Positions 1 to 8,122 of a stretch of 31,431 nt of DNA are shown one piece after another. The notes under the pieces are model-generated. The model ran no database searches. It was not told where the DNA came from and saw nothing but the letters and a program-made list of their open reading frames with translations. This DNA is from JAZLEZ01 sp045615505 (GTDB lineage: Bacteria > Spirochaetota > Spirochaetia > Sphaerochaetales > Sphaerochaetaceae), in the NCBI GenBank assembly GCA_045615505.1, contig JAZLEZ010000040.1, positions 1 through 31,431 on the forward strand, in the 5' to 3' direction. A program made the translations under genes and the position numbers. The stretch's first letter is position 1. The number at the start of each line of letters is the position of its first letter.

Positions 1-65
1 TAGCTCAGCGGGAGAGCCCCTGCCTTACACGCAGGTTGTCGTAGGTTCAAATCCTACCGTCGTCA
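1..65 (+). tRNA. tRNA-Val (anticodon UAC), 5' end cut off by the window
   Basis: The window opens at tRNA position 8, so the first seven acceptor bases are missing. The D arm is 3-17. The anticodon stem is 19-23/31-35 with loop CTTACAC and anticodon TAC at 26-28, which reads valine codons. The T arm is 41-57 with loop TTCAAAT. The 3' acceptor strand is 58-64 and the discriminator A is at 65. No CCA is encoded, so it must be added after transcription. Confidence 0.95.
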
Positions 66-68
66 TAG

Positions 69-102
69 ATGCAGTGCATAAGATGTATGTACTGCATTTT
101 TT
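69..102 (+). terminator. Rho-independent terminator of the tRNA unit
   Basis: ATGCAGT (69-75) pairs with ACTGCAT (91-97). The stem is extended inward by GCATA/TATGT with one G-U pair, and a T run follows (98-102). It lies directly after the tRNA and ends that transcript before the convergent HAD gene. Confidence 0.85.
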
Positions 103-124
103 GTCAGTTTTTTCTCCAGTTGTT

Positions 125-733
125 TTATATTTTCACTCCCAGTTCTGTAAGTTCTTCAATGAGTTTATCCGTTCCTTTGAAATTTACCGGTGTAATACCG
201 CAGAGAAATGCACCGGCACAGTTTATCGGCAAATCATCAATGAAAACAGACTCTTCCGCTTTAATTCCGAAAGTATCAAGCATTGTCTTGTAGATAATCC
301 GTTCAGGTTTAAGCATTTTGTAATAGGCAGAAACAAAAACACCATCAAAAAACTCATGCCCTTCAACATTGCACCAATACTCAGAATGATTCAGCCCTGC
401 ATTGCTGAGAAGATAAATTCTATAACCGTTTTTTTTGAGTTTTTTTACCAAGCCAGGCATGCCGGGAACAGCAGGAACCGGCTCCCGTCCGTAATTCATG
501 ACAACATCATAAAGAACAGACCTGAGATACTCCGGAATTGTAGGGGCAACAACATCAACAAACTGCCGATTTGTATAGTATCCTGCGTCAAGGAGAGACC
601 ATTTCCAGTTATAAAAAATTCTTTCCAAAAGAAAATCATATTCTTCAGAAGTAAGATTGTACTTTGCCATCAGTTCTTCGGGATTCCATTTAATCAGAAC
701 CCCTCCCATATCAAAAATAATGTTTTTAATCAT
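125..733 (-). CDS. HAD-superfamily phosphatase (YihX-like)
   Basis: Predicted cytoplasmic hydrolase of 202 aa, a usual length for HAD subfamily IA. Motif I is FDMGGV with nucleophile Asp8. The position two after it is Gly rather than Asp, as is common in the YihX / haloacid-dehalogenase-like branch. Motif II is LLSNA (Ser110), the motif III lysine is in MLKPE (Lys142), and motif IV is the FIDD pair (Asp166, Asp167). A helical cap lies at about residues 17-85. The substrate cannot be told; sugar or nucleotide phosphates are typical for the family. It is convergent with the tRNA and lies just downstream of a broken PAP2 fragment. I see no clear Shine-Dalgarno sequence before the ATG. Confidence 0.85.
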   Translation of the reverse strand: MIKNIIFDMGGVLIKWNPEELMAKYNLTSEEYDFLLERIFYNWKWSLLDAGYYTNRQFVDVVAPTIPEYLRSVLYDVVMNYGREPVPAVPGMPGLVKKLKKNGYRIYLLSNAGLNHSEYWCNVEGHEFFDGVFVSAYYKMLKPERIIYKTMLDTFGIKAEESVFIDDLPINCAGAFLCGITPVNFKGTDKLIEELTELGVKI

Positions 734-742
734 TTGTACTAC

Positions 743-898
743 TTAAAATAACCCTATTTTCTTCCCGAGCATCGGATAAATCGTAATCCAAAGTGCACAA
801 CCGATTCTCCGAACATTGTTATTATTTCAAAAAACTTATCCCAAAACTCACTGTCTATTCCTGAAAAAAAACAACAGGATTCTTTTCTGTAATTCCAT
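743..898 (-). pseudogene. Remnant of a PAP2-family phosphatase gene (N-terminal part, two frameshifts)
   Basis: A good Shine-Dalgarno AAGGAG (minus strand, 910-905) sits six bases before an ATG at 898. The reading starts MELQKRILLFF and then runs into a T8 tract. Continuing one frame over gives GIDSEFWDKFFEIITMFGES, and a further shift gives IYPMLGKKIGLF before a stop at 745-743. Read together, these pieces resemble the first ~50 residues of membrane PAP2-like phosphatases (pattern 'FF..ITMFGE ... IYW.FGKKIG'). The catalytic part is missing. The family assignment is from memory of the pattern; the two frame changes are visible directly. Confidence 0.5.
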
Positions 899-958
899 AT
901 AAGACTCCTTTTTGTTACACAATTACATAATATAAGGATACCATAGAGTATCTTTTTG

Positions 959-2218
959 TTAAACACGGCAGCTGTTTTTCAGCTCCTGCAGCTCCTCCGG
1001 ATTTATATCTTTGGAAAAAAATGAGCAATAGACGGTATTGTTCTGAATCAGAGGTTCTGTTCTGAGCATCGGCATAGTCTTGGCTATTTCTTCAAAATAT
1101 GCTGTACCGGGAATCGGAGAATATTCTGCAAGTTTCGGAACAGCTCCGCAATCCTTGACAAAAGCTATAGTATCTCTTACAGAACGGATACTCTGATGAG
1201 GTAAACCTGCAAGAATATATGTTTCACATTCTTTATCCGTATAACCTGCATTGCGGAGATTTTTTACAGCCTGACAGTACTCTGCTCTGGCAACTTTATC
1301 CGAACTGTCATGGGCAACTTCAGGATCAATACTCTCCAGAGATAGTCTTATTGTTTTGAAATTTCTTTCAAAAAGAATATGGGCACATTTTTCATCAATC
1401 TGTCTTACATGCAAGCCGTTCGGAGTATGCATTCTGACAGAAGATTCTTTTGAAATTTTTTCAGTAAGAGGATAAAAATAGTTTTCCTTGTCCAGCAAAA
1501 GAGCATCATCGTAAAATGCAAGATCTGCAATTCCGAGATTATTCTGAAATTCAAAATCCTGCAAGACTTCATGCATCGGTCTTCTGCGATAACAGGGCCA
1601 AAGGATTTTTGAAGCACAATATTTACAGGAAAATGGGCATCCGAAAGAAGTCAGAAGAACACCGTATTTCGGTTCTTTATAGAAGTCGAAAGCAGGATAC
1701 GGGGATAAAGGCTCACTTCTGTCAGTATCGACAAAATCTGCTCCCAGAGTCAAAGCATGCTCATGACAAAGACAGGCATAAATCCCGCCTAATACAATAA
1801 CTGCATCCGGATATAGGGATTTGAGTAAATCTATTATCCATTTGACTCCCGGATACCAGTATGTCATTACGGAAGTAACAAGAATGTAATCGGGAGATTC
1901 ACTTCCGTAACGCTCATTAAGCCAATTGATTACCTGATTTTTTTTCAAACCGTAATGATAATACTTTCTGGGAATGTTTCTGTAAATTTCAGGTTTTTCA
2001 ATCTCAGTTTTTTCGGTTTTTGAACGACCGAATGTCTTTTCACCTGCGGAAGCTTCTGCAATACAGTCTAACAGTGCTACATCATTATCTTTTCTTAAAC
2101 TCTGCAGAAAAAAAAGCAAACCGAGAGGCTTAGACCAGAGATCCATGAAGGCAAAATCTATTACAGGAGGATTTACTCCAAGTATCCGTTTGCCCTTTAA
2201 TCCAGTTGAAAAAGACAT
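959..2218 (-). CDS. Radical SAM protein with B12-binding-type N-terminal domain
   Basis: 419 aa. Residues ~1-165 look like the Rossmann-type cobalamin-binding domain found ahead of many radical SAM enzymes, with strands such as YILVTSVMTYW and AVIVLGGIY. The radical SAM core follows with CPFSCKYC, where Cys194, Cys198 and Cys201 form the [4Fe-4S] motif. No DxHxxG cobalamin-ligand motif is evident, so B12 binding is uncertain. The substrate is unknown. It follows pyrC by 12 bases in the same direction, which suggests operon membership. However, a candidate promoter (-10 TATACT at 2230-2225) ends six bases before the ATG and there is no Shine-Dalgarno, so it may also be made from a separate leaderless transcript. 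Confidence 0.85.
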   Translation of the reverse strand: MSFSTGLKGKRILGVNPPVIDFAFMDLWSKPLGLLFFLQSLRKDNDVALLDCIAEASAGEKTFGRSKTEKTEIEKPEIYRNIPRKYYHYGLKKNQVINWLNERYGSESPDYILVTSVMTYWYPGVKWIIDLLKSLYPDAVIVLGGIYACLCHEHALTLGADFVDTDRSEPLSPYPAFDFYKEPKYGVLLTSFGCPFSCKYCASKILWPCYRRRPMHEVLQDFEFQNNLGIADLAFYDDALLLDKENYFYPLTEKISKESSVRMHTPNGLHVRQIDEKCAHILFERNFKTIRLSLESIDPEVAHDSSDKVARAEYCQAVKNLRNAGYTDKECETYILAGLPHQSIRSVRDTIAFVKDCGAVPKLAEYSPIPGTAYFEEIAKTMPMLRTEPLIQNNTVYCSFFSKDINPEELQELKNSCRV

Positions 2219-2224
2219 AGTTGA

Positions 2225-2252
2225 AGTATATCACAAATTGTATATCGGTGAA
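2225..2252 (-). promoter_or_regulatory. Candidate internal promoter for the radical SAM gene (leaderless)
   Basis: On the minus strand TTCACC (2252-2247) and TATACT (2230-2225) are 16 bases apart. Six bases separate TATACT from the ATG at 2218, so the expected transcription start falls on the ATG itself. The -10 box abuts the pyrC stop codon. Confidence 0.5.
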
Positions 2253-3256
2253 GTCGGATACTCCGACTGTATTTCCTCAATCAGTTTTTCAGAATAAACA
2301 GGTATTACCCTGTCCCTGTCCGTAACACTGATTCCAAATACATTTGCAGCATTGTTACACAGAAGATCCTGAAGATGTGTTTCGGAACACCCCGCTTTCC
2401 GTAAGGCCTCAATAAGAAACAACATACCGGAAAATCCGGGAATTCCGCTTGCTCCTTTTTCCTTATCTTCCAGAGTATGAGGAGCATGGTCGGATTCTAT
2501 CCACGAAGCAGTTCCGTCAAGAAGAGAATCAAATACGGCTTTTCTGTCGGATTCATTTCTTAACGGAGGGTTCATTTTAAGAAATTGAGAGTGATTTCTT
2601 GCGTCTTCGGTTGTAAACAGAGCATGATGAGGAGTAACTCCCATTGTAACTGACAGTCCTTTATTTCTGAACTCTTTTACATATTCCACGGTTTTTCCGC
2701 AAGATGCATGAGCAATATGAACTGTACCGACAAACCCCGAATCCGAAGCAGCGGAAAGAATATCTTTTACCGATTCATATTCTGCTTCGGCAGGACGGGC
2801 AAGACTGTGAGTATCAAATCTTCCTGAAATATAAAGCTCAGGTTGCATAAGACTTTGCTTTTCACAATGAACTGCTACAACCCCTGTATATCCCAATGAT
2901 TCAAGAGTTCTGAAAACCGTCAGTTGTTCTGATTTTTCAGTAACTCCCATATTTCCCGTACTTTGACCTGCAAAAAGCTTCAGCCCTACAACACGGGGAT
3001 GAAAACAATTGTATGCGGATACGACATTTTCAATCTGAACAGGGTCGGAAGTAAGACCTGCATATATGTGATATGAGGGATTATGGGAAAGTTCCAGTCT
3101 TTTCATTACAGTGTCGCCATCAGTAAGAGGCGGACTGCAGTTTGGCATATCAAAGACATGGGTAAAACCGGCTTTGGATGCAACATAAAGTCCGTGAGCA
3201 ACTGTTTCTTTTTCCGACTGTTCCCAGTCTCTGAAATGAACATGTGGGTCTATCAA
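2231..3256 (-). CDS. pyrC: Dihydroorotase, short form
   Basis: Catalyses carbamoyl aspartate to dihydroorotate, the third step of UMP synthesis. The protein (341 aa) begins directly at the metal-binding motif MIDPHVHFRD (His5, His7). Other landmarks are the CGxVAVHCE-like segment, HIAHAS, and SDHAPHT near residue 255. Class I enzymes usually carry ~50 residues of beta-sandwich before the HxH motif; these are absent here, and the C-terminal part is also short. The start is a TTG at 3256. It overlaps the stop of pyrDK by four bases (TTGA), with a GGGGTGG Shine-Dalgarno seven bases upstream, so the short N terminus looks real. A catalytic dihydroorotase role fits the operon. Confidence 0.88.
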   Translation of the reverse strand: MIDPHVHFRDWEQSEKETVAHGLYVASKAGFTHVFDMPNCSPPLTDGDTVMKRLELSHNPSYHIYAGLTSDPVQIENVVSAYNCFHPRVVGLKLFAGQSTGNMGVTEKSEQLTVFRTLESLGYTGVVAVHCEKQSLMQPELYISGRFDTHSLARPAEAEYESVKDILSAASDSGFVGTVHIAHASCGKTVEYVKEFRNKGLSVTMGVTPHHALFTTEDARNHSQFLKMNPPLRNESDRKAVFDSLLDGTASWIESDHAPHTLEDKEKGASGIPGFSGMLFLIEALRKAGCSETHLQDLLCNNAANVFGISVTDRDRVIPVYSEKLIEEIQSEYPTSPIYNL

Positions 3257-4929
3257 AGTGCCACCCCGTGAGATTCTAGCTCCTCAGCCGTATAAAATGT
3301 TCCGGTTTTACAAGGAAGTCTTCCGGCACATACACACTCTCCGCACATTCCTACCCCGCAAAGAGTCAGTTTTTCCATACTCATATTGATTCTGTCCGGG
3401 CTCATTCCGAGTTCACGAAGTCTGTTTGAGCATTTTTCCATCATCTTGCCCGGACCCACAACATAAACGCGTGTATCGGATGTAATATCATCTGAAAAGA
3501 TTGTATCAATCACCCTGCCCGGTTTTCCGTCGTCGGCAATATATTCAGTCTTCCCGTACCGGTTCAGAAGATTCTGCAACGGTTCGGAATTTCCGGATGA
3601 TTTGACTATGCCAACCTTAATCGAGATTTCAGTTCCGTATGGTTTGAGTCTTTCTGCTATAAGAGGAAGTACAGCTACTCCGCTTCCGCCTGCTATCAGA
3701 AGAGCATGTCTGCTCGGAATAAGATTCATCGGCTTGCCGTACAAACCTCTCAGATAAACGGTATCCCCTTTTTTGAGATTAAAACATTCTGATGTAAAAA
3801 AACCTCTCTTCTTTATCAAGAATGTCAGAGGCGTATTGCAGGCAACTGAAAAAGGCTTTTCACCCTTCTGAGGAATCCATAAAAATGCGAACTGTCCCGG
3901 TTTGCAATCAAGTTTTCCCTCAAGAGTAAGAATAAGAGTATCTTCGGATACCTTTTCAGCAGAAATTACCTTATGCGGATTGTAGGTAAGTCTGTTGCCC
4001 GGAACAATGTATGCACCGGCATCAAAACCGTTTTTCAGAGCCTTGAAGTATAATGACCAGTTTTCAGGCTCTATTCTTGACAGTACAGACCCCACTCCGA
4101 CGCAGTCTGCTCCGGCATCCAGCATGGCATCTACATCTTCTGAAACACAGACTCCTCCCATTCCCAAAACTATTGGCTCATCACCTATGGCATTTCTAAT
4201 CTTTCCGATACATTCCAAGGCTTTTTCATGAACCCATTTCCCGCTGGCGCCGCCTTTTCCGCCTTCATTCAGATTGAATATACTCATGCCTGAGTTCTTT
4301 TCAACATAACTCAAAGGACCTACGGTATTTATTGCAGCAACCCCGTCTGCACCGGCATTGATTACAGCCTTTGCAATCTTTCCGATATCTTCAACATTGG
4401 GAGTGAGTTTAACAATCAGCAAGGCATGTTTATCGGTTCTTGCCTTTACTATTTCGGAAACATAGTAAGAAGCAATTTCTGCACTGCTGCCAATAGAAGC
4501 ACCAAAACCTGCAGAAGCATGCGGACACGAAAAATTCAGTTCAACCATATCGCAAATCGGACTGAACATATTAACAAGAACTATAAAATTTTCAGGGGTG
4601 TTTGCAGATAAGGATATATTGAGTATTGCCCGCATTCCATTCTCATAGATAGTCTTCAACTGAGAATAAACGGCATCTGCTCCCGGATTTCTCAAACCTA
4701 CAAAATTTCCGAAGTCGCCTTCATTCAAAGAACATACAACAGGCTCTCTGTGTCCCTGAGTTGCAACAACCTGATAGCTTTTGGTAGTTATGATATCCGC
4801 ACAACACACAGTTCTTTCGAACAACCCGACTGTTTCCGGTTCCGTAGTTACTATTCCGGATACCGTGGATAGAATACGGGTTTTCCTTATGTGGTTACGG
4901 TAAAGAAGTGCGTATGCCCTGTTATTCAT
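3253..4929 (-). CDS. pyrD: Dihydroorotate dehydrogenase fused to its electron-transfer subunit (PyrD-PyrK)
   Basis: 558 aa in two parts. Residues 1-~305 form a class 1-type dihydroorotate dehydrogenase barrel. FMN/substrate landmarks are Lys50 (TTK), Lys174 (VKLTPN), Asn201-Thr202, and the catalytic loop ELNFSCPH with base Cys135. Residues ~320-558 are PyrK-like: an FAD-binding barrel (KPFSV near 359), an NAD-binding motif (AGGSGVAVLP near 413), and a [2Fe-2S] cluster motif (Cys524, Cys529, Cys532, Cys540). In most bacteria PyrD and PyrK are separate chains. The SCPH loop has His where dihydroorotate dehydrogenases usually have Asn; SCPH is typical of PreA-type dihydropyrimidine dehydrogenases. 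Context between pyrF and pyrC supports the orotate-forming role. The ATG overlaps the pyrF stop by four bases. Confidence 0.88.
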   Translation of the reverse strand: MNNRAYALLYRNHIRKTRILSTVSGIVTTEPETVGLFERTVCCADIITTKSYQVVATQGHREPVVCSLNEGDFGNFVGLRNPGADAVYSQLKTIYENGMRAILNISLSANTPENFIVLVNMFSPICDMVELNFSCPHASAGFGASIGSSAEIASYYVSEIVKARTDKHALLIVKLTPNVEDIGKIAKAVINAGADGVAAINTVGPLSYVEKNSGMSIFNLNEGGKGGASGKWVHEKALECIGKIRNAIGDEPIVLGMGGVCVSEDVDAMLDAGADCVGVGSVLSRIEPENWSLYFKALKNGFDAGAYIVPGNRLTYNPHKVISAEKVSEDTLILTLEGKLDCKPGQFAFLWIPQKGEKPFSVACNTPLTFLIKKRGFFTSECFNLKKGDTVYLRGLYGKPMNLIPSRHALLIAGGSGVAVLPLIAERLKPYGTEISIKVGIVKSSGNSEPLQNLLNRYGKTEYIADDGKPGRVIDTIFSDDITSDTRVYVVGPGKMMEKCSNRLRELGMSPDRINMSMEKLTLCGVGMCGECVCAGRLPCKTGTFYTAEELESHGVAL

Positions 4930-5795
4930 CTTAGAGATGCCTCACTTATCAGTTTTCTGAGTTTTTCAATACTCTGTTCAACTGCATCACAAGGGGCAGG
5001 CCCTTTCTTCCAAGGATGTGTCAGTCCTGAGGAACTGTTTATTCTTGCAAGTTTCAGAGGATAAGAAGTCTTTCTCATAAGTTCCATTACTTCAGGTGCA
5101 GTTCCGCCTTGAGACCCGACACCCGGAATCAGCATCGGAATGTTGCGGGACCCGTAAAAAAATGAAATATCTTCAAACTCTTTAAGGTTTGTTGCACCAG
5201 CAACAGCTCCGATTCCACGGCAATCTTTTGCCCATTCGGCAATCTTTTCCGATACTGTGAGATATAGTGGTTTTCCGTTCTTCATTTCAAGGTTCTGAAT
5301 ATCTTTTCCCCCGGGATTTGAAGTTCTGTTGAGAATATAGACCCCTTTGTTTTCATAGGCAAAGGGCATTACAGAGTCTGTTCCCATATAAGGCGAAACT
5401 GTTACGGCATCTGCCTTCCAGCAATCAAAAGCTTCAACTGCATAGTTCAGTGATGAAGTAGCTATATCCCCTCTCTTGCTGTCAAGAATCACGGGAATAT
5501 CAGAAAACAATTCATTAATCATATTCAGAACCGAAGCAAGTGCTTTGGAGCCTGAGAATTTTCCGTCGCGGGGACTGTCCAACCTTGCATAGTATCCCAG
5601 ATTTGGTTTAAAAGCAGAGGGAATACAATTCTGTTTCTTTATTTCGTTAAACAGTTTTTCCAGATATTCCGAGATTCTCTTCTCAACCGGTAAATTCTGA
5701 CCGGGAAATGCATCAAGTACAGGATCAAGGCCCATACAAACTATGTTACCTGTCTTTTCGGCACTCAATATCAGTTTTTCACAGTAATTCATCAT
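4926..5795 (-). CDS. pyrF: Orotidine 5'-phosphate decarboxylase, type 2
   Basis: Converts OMP to UMP, the last step of the pathway. At 289 aa it matches the longer type 2 subfamily rather than the ~235-aa E. coli type. The catalytic Lys/Asp network is seen as DSKRGDI (Asp105, Lys107, Asp110). GLDPVLD near residue 22 and FKPNLGYY near 63 are substrate-barrel elements. PGVGSQGG near residue 225 is the usual phosphate-binding segment. It overlaps pyrE by four bases at its start and pyrDK by four at its end, which points to tight translational coupling. Confidence 0.95.
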   Translation of the reverse strand: MMNYCEKLILSAEKTGNIVCMGLDPVLDAFPGQNLPVEKRISEYLEKLFNEIKKQNCIPSAFKPNLGYYARLDSPRDGKFSGSKALASVLNMINELFSDIPVILDSKRGDIATSSLNYAVEAFDCWKADAVTVSPYMGTDSVMPFAYENKGVYILNRTSNPGGKDIQNLEMKNGKPLYLTVSEKIAEWAKDCRGIGAVAGATNLKEFEDISFFYGSRNIPMLIPGVGSQGGTAPEVMELMRKTSYPLKLARINSSSGLTHPWKKGPAPCDAVEQSIEKLRKLISEASLR

Positions 5796-6490
5796 TCACC
5801 CACCTTCGGAAATCCATGTTTCAATCCCCAATCAAACGGAGAATTCCTCCATTCTTGCAAACTGTCTGCCTCTGAATCGGAAATGTAACCTACAGCAAGA
5901 GCAGTGTTTATCATCATCGGATATGAAAGAATTGTATATACATTACATATAGGATTAAGAGCCTTGAAGGCCTCATCTGATTTATTCAGACCGTATGTGA
6001 AAATGGCAAAACAATCAGTACAATCCCCTTGTGCATCTCTGACAGCCTGCAGGGCTTTAACCGATGATGAACCTGTTGAAATCAGATCCTCGATGAGAAG
6101 GACTTTTTTTCCCTCGTATGATCCGCCGGAACCCAGTCCCTCAATCTGATTTCCCATTCCGTGATCTTTTGCGTATGAACGAACATAAGACAGTGGTTTT
6201 TTGAGTTTATCTGCAAGACTTGTTGCATGCGGAATACCGGCTGTAGAGGTTCCGGCAATATTATCAACATCAATACTAAGTGCATCAATCATCTCTGAAA
6301 AAGCATCTCTTATGAGGGCTCGGAATTCATAATTTGCAAGAAACATTCTGTTATCGTTGTATATCGGCATTCTGTAACCTGATGCCCATGTAAAAGGTTT
6401 TGCAGGACTCAGTTTTATTGCACCCAGTTCAAAGGCTGCAGATGCCAGCTTTTTTCCGTAAAAATCCGTAATCTGTTCTATTGTTCTCAT
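5792..6490 (-). CDS. pyrE: Orotate phosphoribosyltransferase
   Basis: Joins orotate to PRPP to give OMP, the fifth step of UMP synthesis. 232 aa. The N-terminal hood contains FTWASGYRMPIYNDNR, and the type I PRPP-binding motif is VLLIEDLISTGSS (residues 130-142), including the two acidic residues. The flexible-loop lysines lie near YVRSYAKDHG. Only three bases separate it from the pyrBI stop, with GAGGTGAATA before the ATG as ribosome-binding site. Confidence 0.95.
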   Translation of the reverse strand: MRTIEQITDFYGKKLASAAFELGAIKLSPAKPFTWASGYRMPIYNDNRMFLANYEFRALIRDAFSEMIDALSIDVDNIAGTSTAGIPHATSLADKLKKPLSYVRSYAKDHGMGNQIEGLGSGGSYEGKKVLLIEDLISTGSSSVKALQAVRDAQGDCTDCFAIFTYGLNKSDEAFKALNPICNVYTILSYPMMINTALAVGYISDSEADSLQEWRNSPFDWGLKHGFPKVGE

Positions 6491-6493
6491 TAT

Positions 6494-8077
6494 TCACCTC
6501 ACATCCCATATTTCCTTGAATGTATGAAACTTGCCGCAATAAGCACAGGCAAAATGACCGTCATTTGTCCTGTAAAATGAACTGGACACCCCTTCTTTGT
6601 TGATTGGATGCGTTATACAGGCTTCATTCTTGCAGCACAGATCATCAAAGTTATAAATCCTCGGCGGCATATGAGTTCTGAACTTCTTGAATACCTTTCC
6701 GCCCTTGATTATGTTAAGCGTACAATTAGGTGCTACGGCTGCAAGTCTCTTAAGATCCTTTCTGTCCAGCTCTCTGCAATCCGGACAGAAGATTATTCCC
6801 TTATACAGTCCGTCCGAGCTCTGACTTATCCACTGCCCGCCTTTTCCGTAATCAAGTTTCATTATTTCAAGAATTTTTGCCATATACGACCGGATGTTTT
6901 TGGGAGACTCCCCTTTGCAGATATGGTCAATTACAAGACCGTCGGAAATAGGCCTTACTCCTTCAGAAAACTCTTTTTTCTTTACCGTACCGGAAACGGG
7001 AACCTCTACGATATATTCTTCATCCGGACAATAAGCAGATTCCGTGCGGGAAGGAATAAAATCATTTCCGATTTTTCCGGCTATCAGTCCGATAAGAACG
7101 ATTCTGCAATAGTAACCGTTAATCGACTGCCTTTCCCATCCGTTGAATGAAGTAGTATCAAGCCAAGTTGGAATTGTAGGATGTTCCTTATGTCTCGGAA
7201 GCGGATGGTAGAATTTTGTGACAGGGTCAATTTTACTGACAAATTCAGGTCTGAATGTAATTGACTGTCTTAAAGAATCCTGCTTCTGAAGAACCTGCTC
7301 TCCCATTCTTTCAAGTTGAGGTCTTGTAAAATACCATGTCTTTGCAATGTCTTTCTGCCCGAGATATTTTTCAATAGACTCGAATTCTCTTACTTCAAAA
7401 CCGTTCTCCTTCATTTTTTCCACATAGTTTTCCGGCATTCTGAGCTCGTAAGGTGCAACAAGATCAACCTTGACCTTGTCAAAGAGTTTTAATCCGTCAG
7501 CTTTACTGTGAACAGTTCTTCCGTGATACAAATCTCCAACCAGAGCCACATGGATTTCTTCAAAATTCATCTTTGTATCTTCGAGAAAGCTGAATTCATC
7601 AAGAAGTTCCTGCGTTGGATGTTCATGTTTTCCGTCACCGGCATTTATGAAGGCAGGTTTATACGGAAGCCGGTTCCGTTCGGAATAAACTGCAGTTTCT
7701 TCACTAAGCCATTTCGTAAGCCCCTCAACAGTACTTCTGACTATGAATATAGTATTCTGATATCCGCTCAAAGTGTTGAATGTGTCTGCGTATGATTCTC
7801 CCTTGTTTATGGAAGAACTTGTCGTAAGCAGTTCACTGACCTTTACATGATGGAACTTGGCAGCATTTCTGAAGCTTTCCTTGGTTCTTGTTGAGTTTTC
7901 GATAAAAACTTCATAAATACCGAAATCCTTATCATTTATTCTGAACTCATCCAGTTTCTTCTGATTGTTTTCACCGATTGCTTTTTTCAGTTCCCAGACT
8001 TTTCTGAAGAAATATCTTCTTTCTTCAATGGAAAAATCTTCAATTACATTTAAAGATCTTCCGACAAATACATTCAT
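6494..8077 (-). CDS. pyrB: Aspartate carbamoyltransferase, catalytic-regulatory fusion (PyrBI)
   Basis: First committed step: carbamoyl phosphate plus aspartate. 527 aa from the ATG at 8077. The catalytic part (1-~345) has STRT (62-65), Lys92 in the mobile loop, HPTQ (153-156) and HPLPR (291-295). The regulatory part (~370-527) resembles PyrI, ending in a zinc site made of Cys482, Cys487, Cys511 and Cys514. Such fusions are known in Thermotoga and Treponema, and the PyrI part suggests nucleotide feedback control. The ATG has GGAGG seven bases upstream (8089-8085). An in-frame TTG at 8125 would read through the attenuator hairpin and is rejected. It is the first structural gene of the operon; no carAB is present in the window. 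Confidence 0.95.
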   Translation of the reverse strand: MNVFVGRSLNVIEDFSIEERRYFFRKVWELKKAIGENNQKKLDEFRINDKDFGIYEVFIENSTRTKESFRNAAKFHHVKVSELLTTSSSINKGESYADTFNTLSGYQNTIFIVRSTVEGLTKWLSEETAVYSERNRLPYKPAFINAGDGKHEHPTQELLDEFSFLEDTKMNFEEIHVALVGDLYHGRTVHSKADGLKLFDKVKVDLVAPYELRMPENYVEKMKENGFEVREFESIEKYLGQKDIAKTWYFTRPQLERMGEQVLQKQDSLRQSITFRPEFVSKIDPVTKFYHPLPRHKEHPTIPTWLDTTSFNGWERQSINGYYCRIVLIGLIAGKIGNDFIPSRTESAYCPDEEYIVEVPVSGTVKKKEFSEGVRPISDGLVIDHICKGESPKNIRSYMAKILEIMKLDYGKGGQWISQSSDGLYKGIIFCPDCRELDRKDLKRLAAVAPNCTLNIIKGGKVFKKFRTHMPPRIYNFDDLCCKNEACITHPINKEGVSSSFYRTNDGHFACAYCGKFHTFKEIWDVR

Positions 8078-8096
8078 GACAGTACCTCCGGCACAT

Positions 8097-8122
8097 AAAA
8101 AAAAAGTCCCACACGGGACTTT
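8097..8122 (-). terminator. pyr operon attenuator (intrinsic terminator in the leader)
   Basis: On the minus strand AAAGTCCC (8122-8115), loop GTGT and GGGACTTT are followed by a T9 tract. It lies between the operon promoter and the pyrBI Shine-Dalgarno, so it must be bypassed for expression. The last base of the leader-peptide stop codon is the first base of the stem. Confidence 0.85.

Noticed and set aside
74..751. 225-aa plus-strand ORF over the HAD gene
   Set aside because: It is antisense to a gene with all HAD motifs and shows no family features.
937..957. GATAC/GTATC hairpin followed by T5 on the plus strand
   Set aside because: Five base pairs only, and no plus-strand gene precedes it; probably chance.
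754..966. 70-aa minus-strand ORF as an independent gene
   Set aside because: Only its middle part looks like protein, and that part joins better to other frames as a broken PAP2 fragment.
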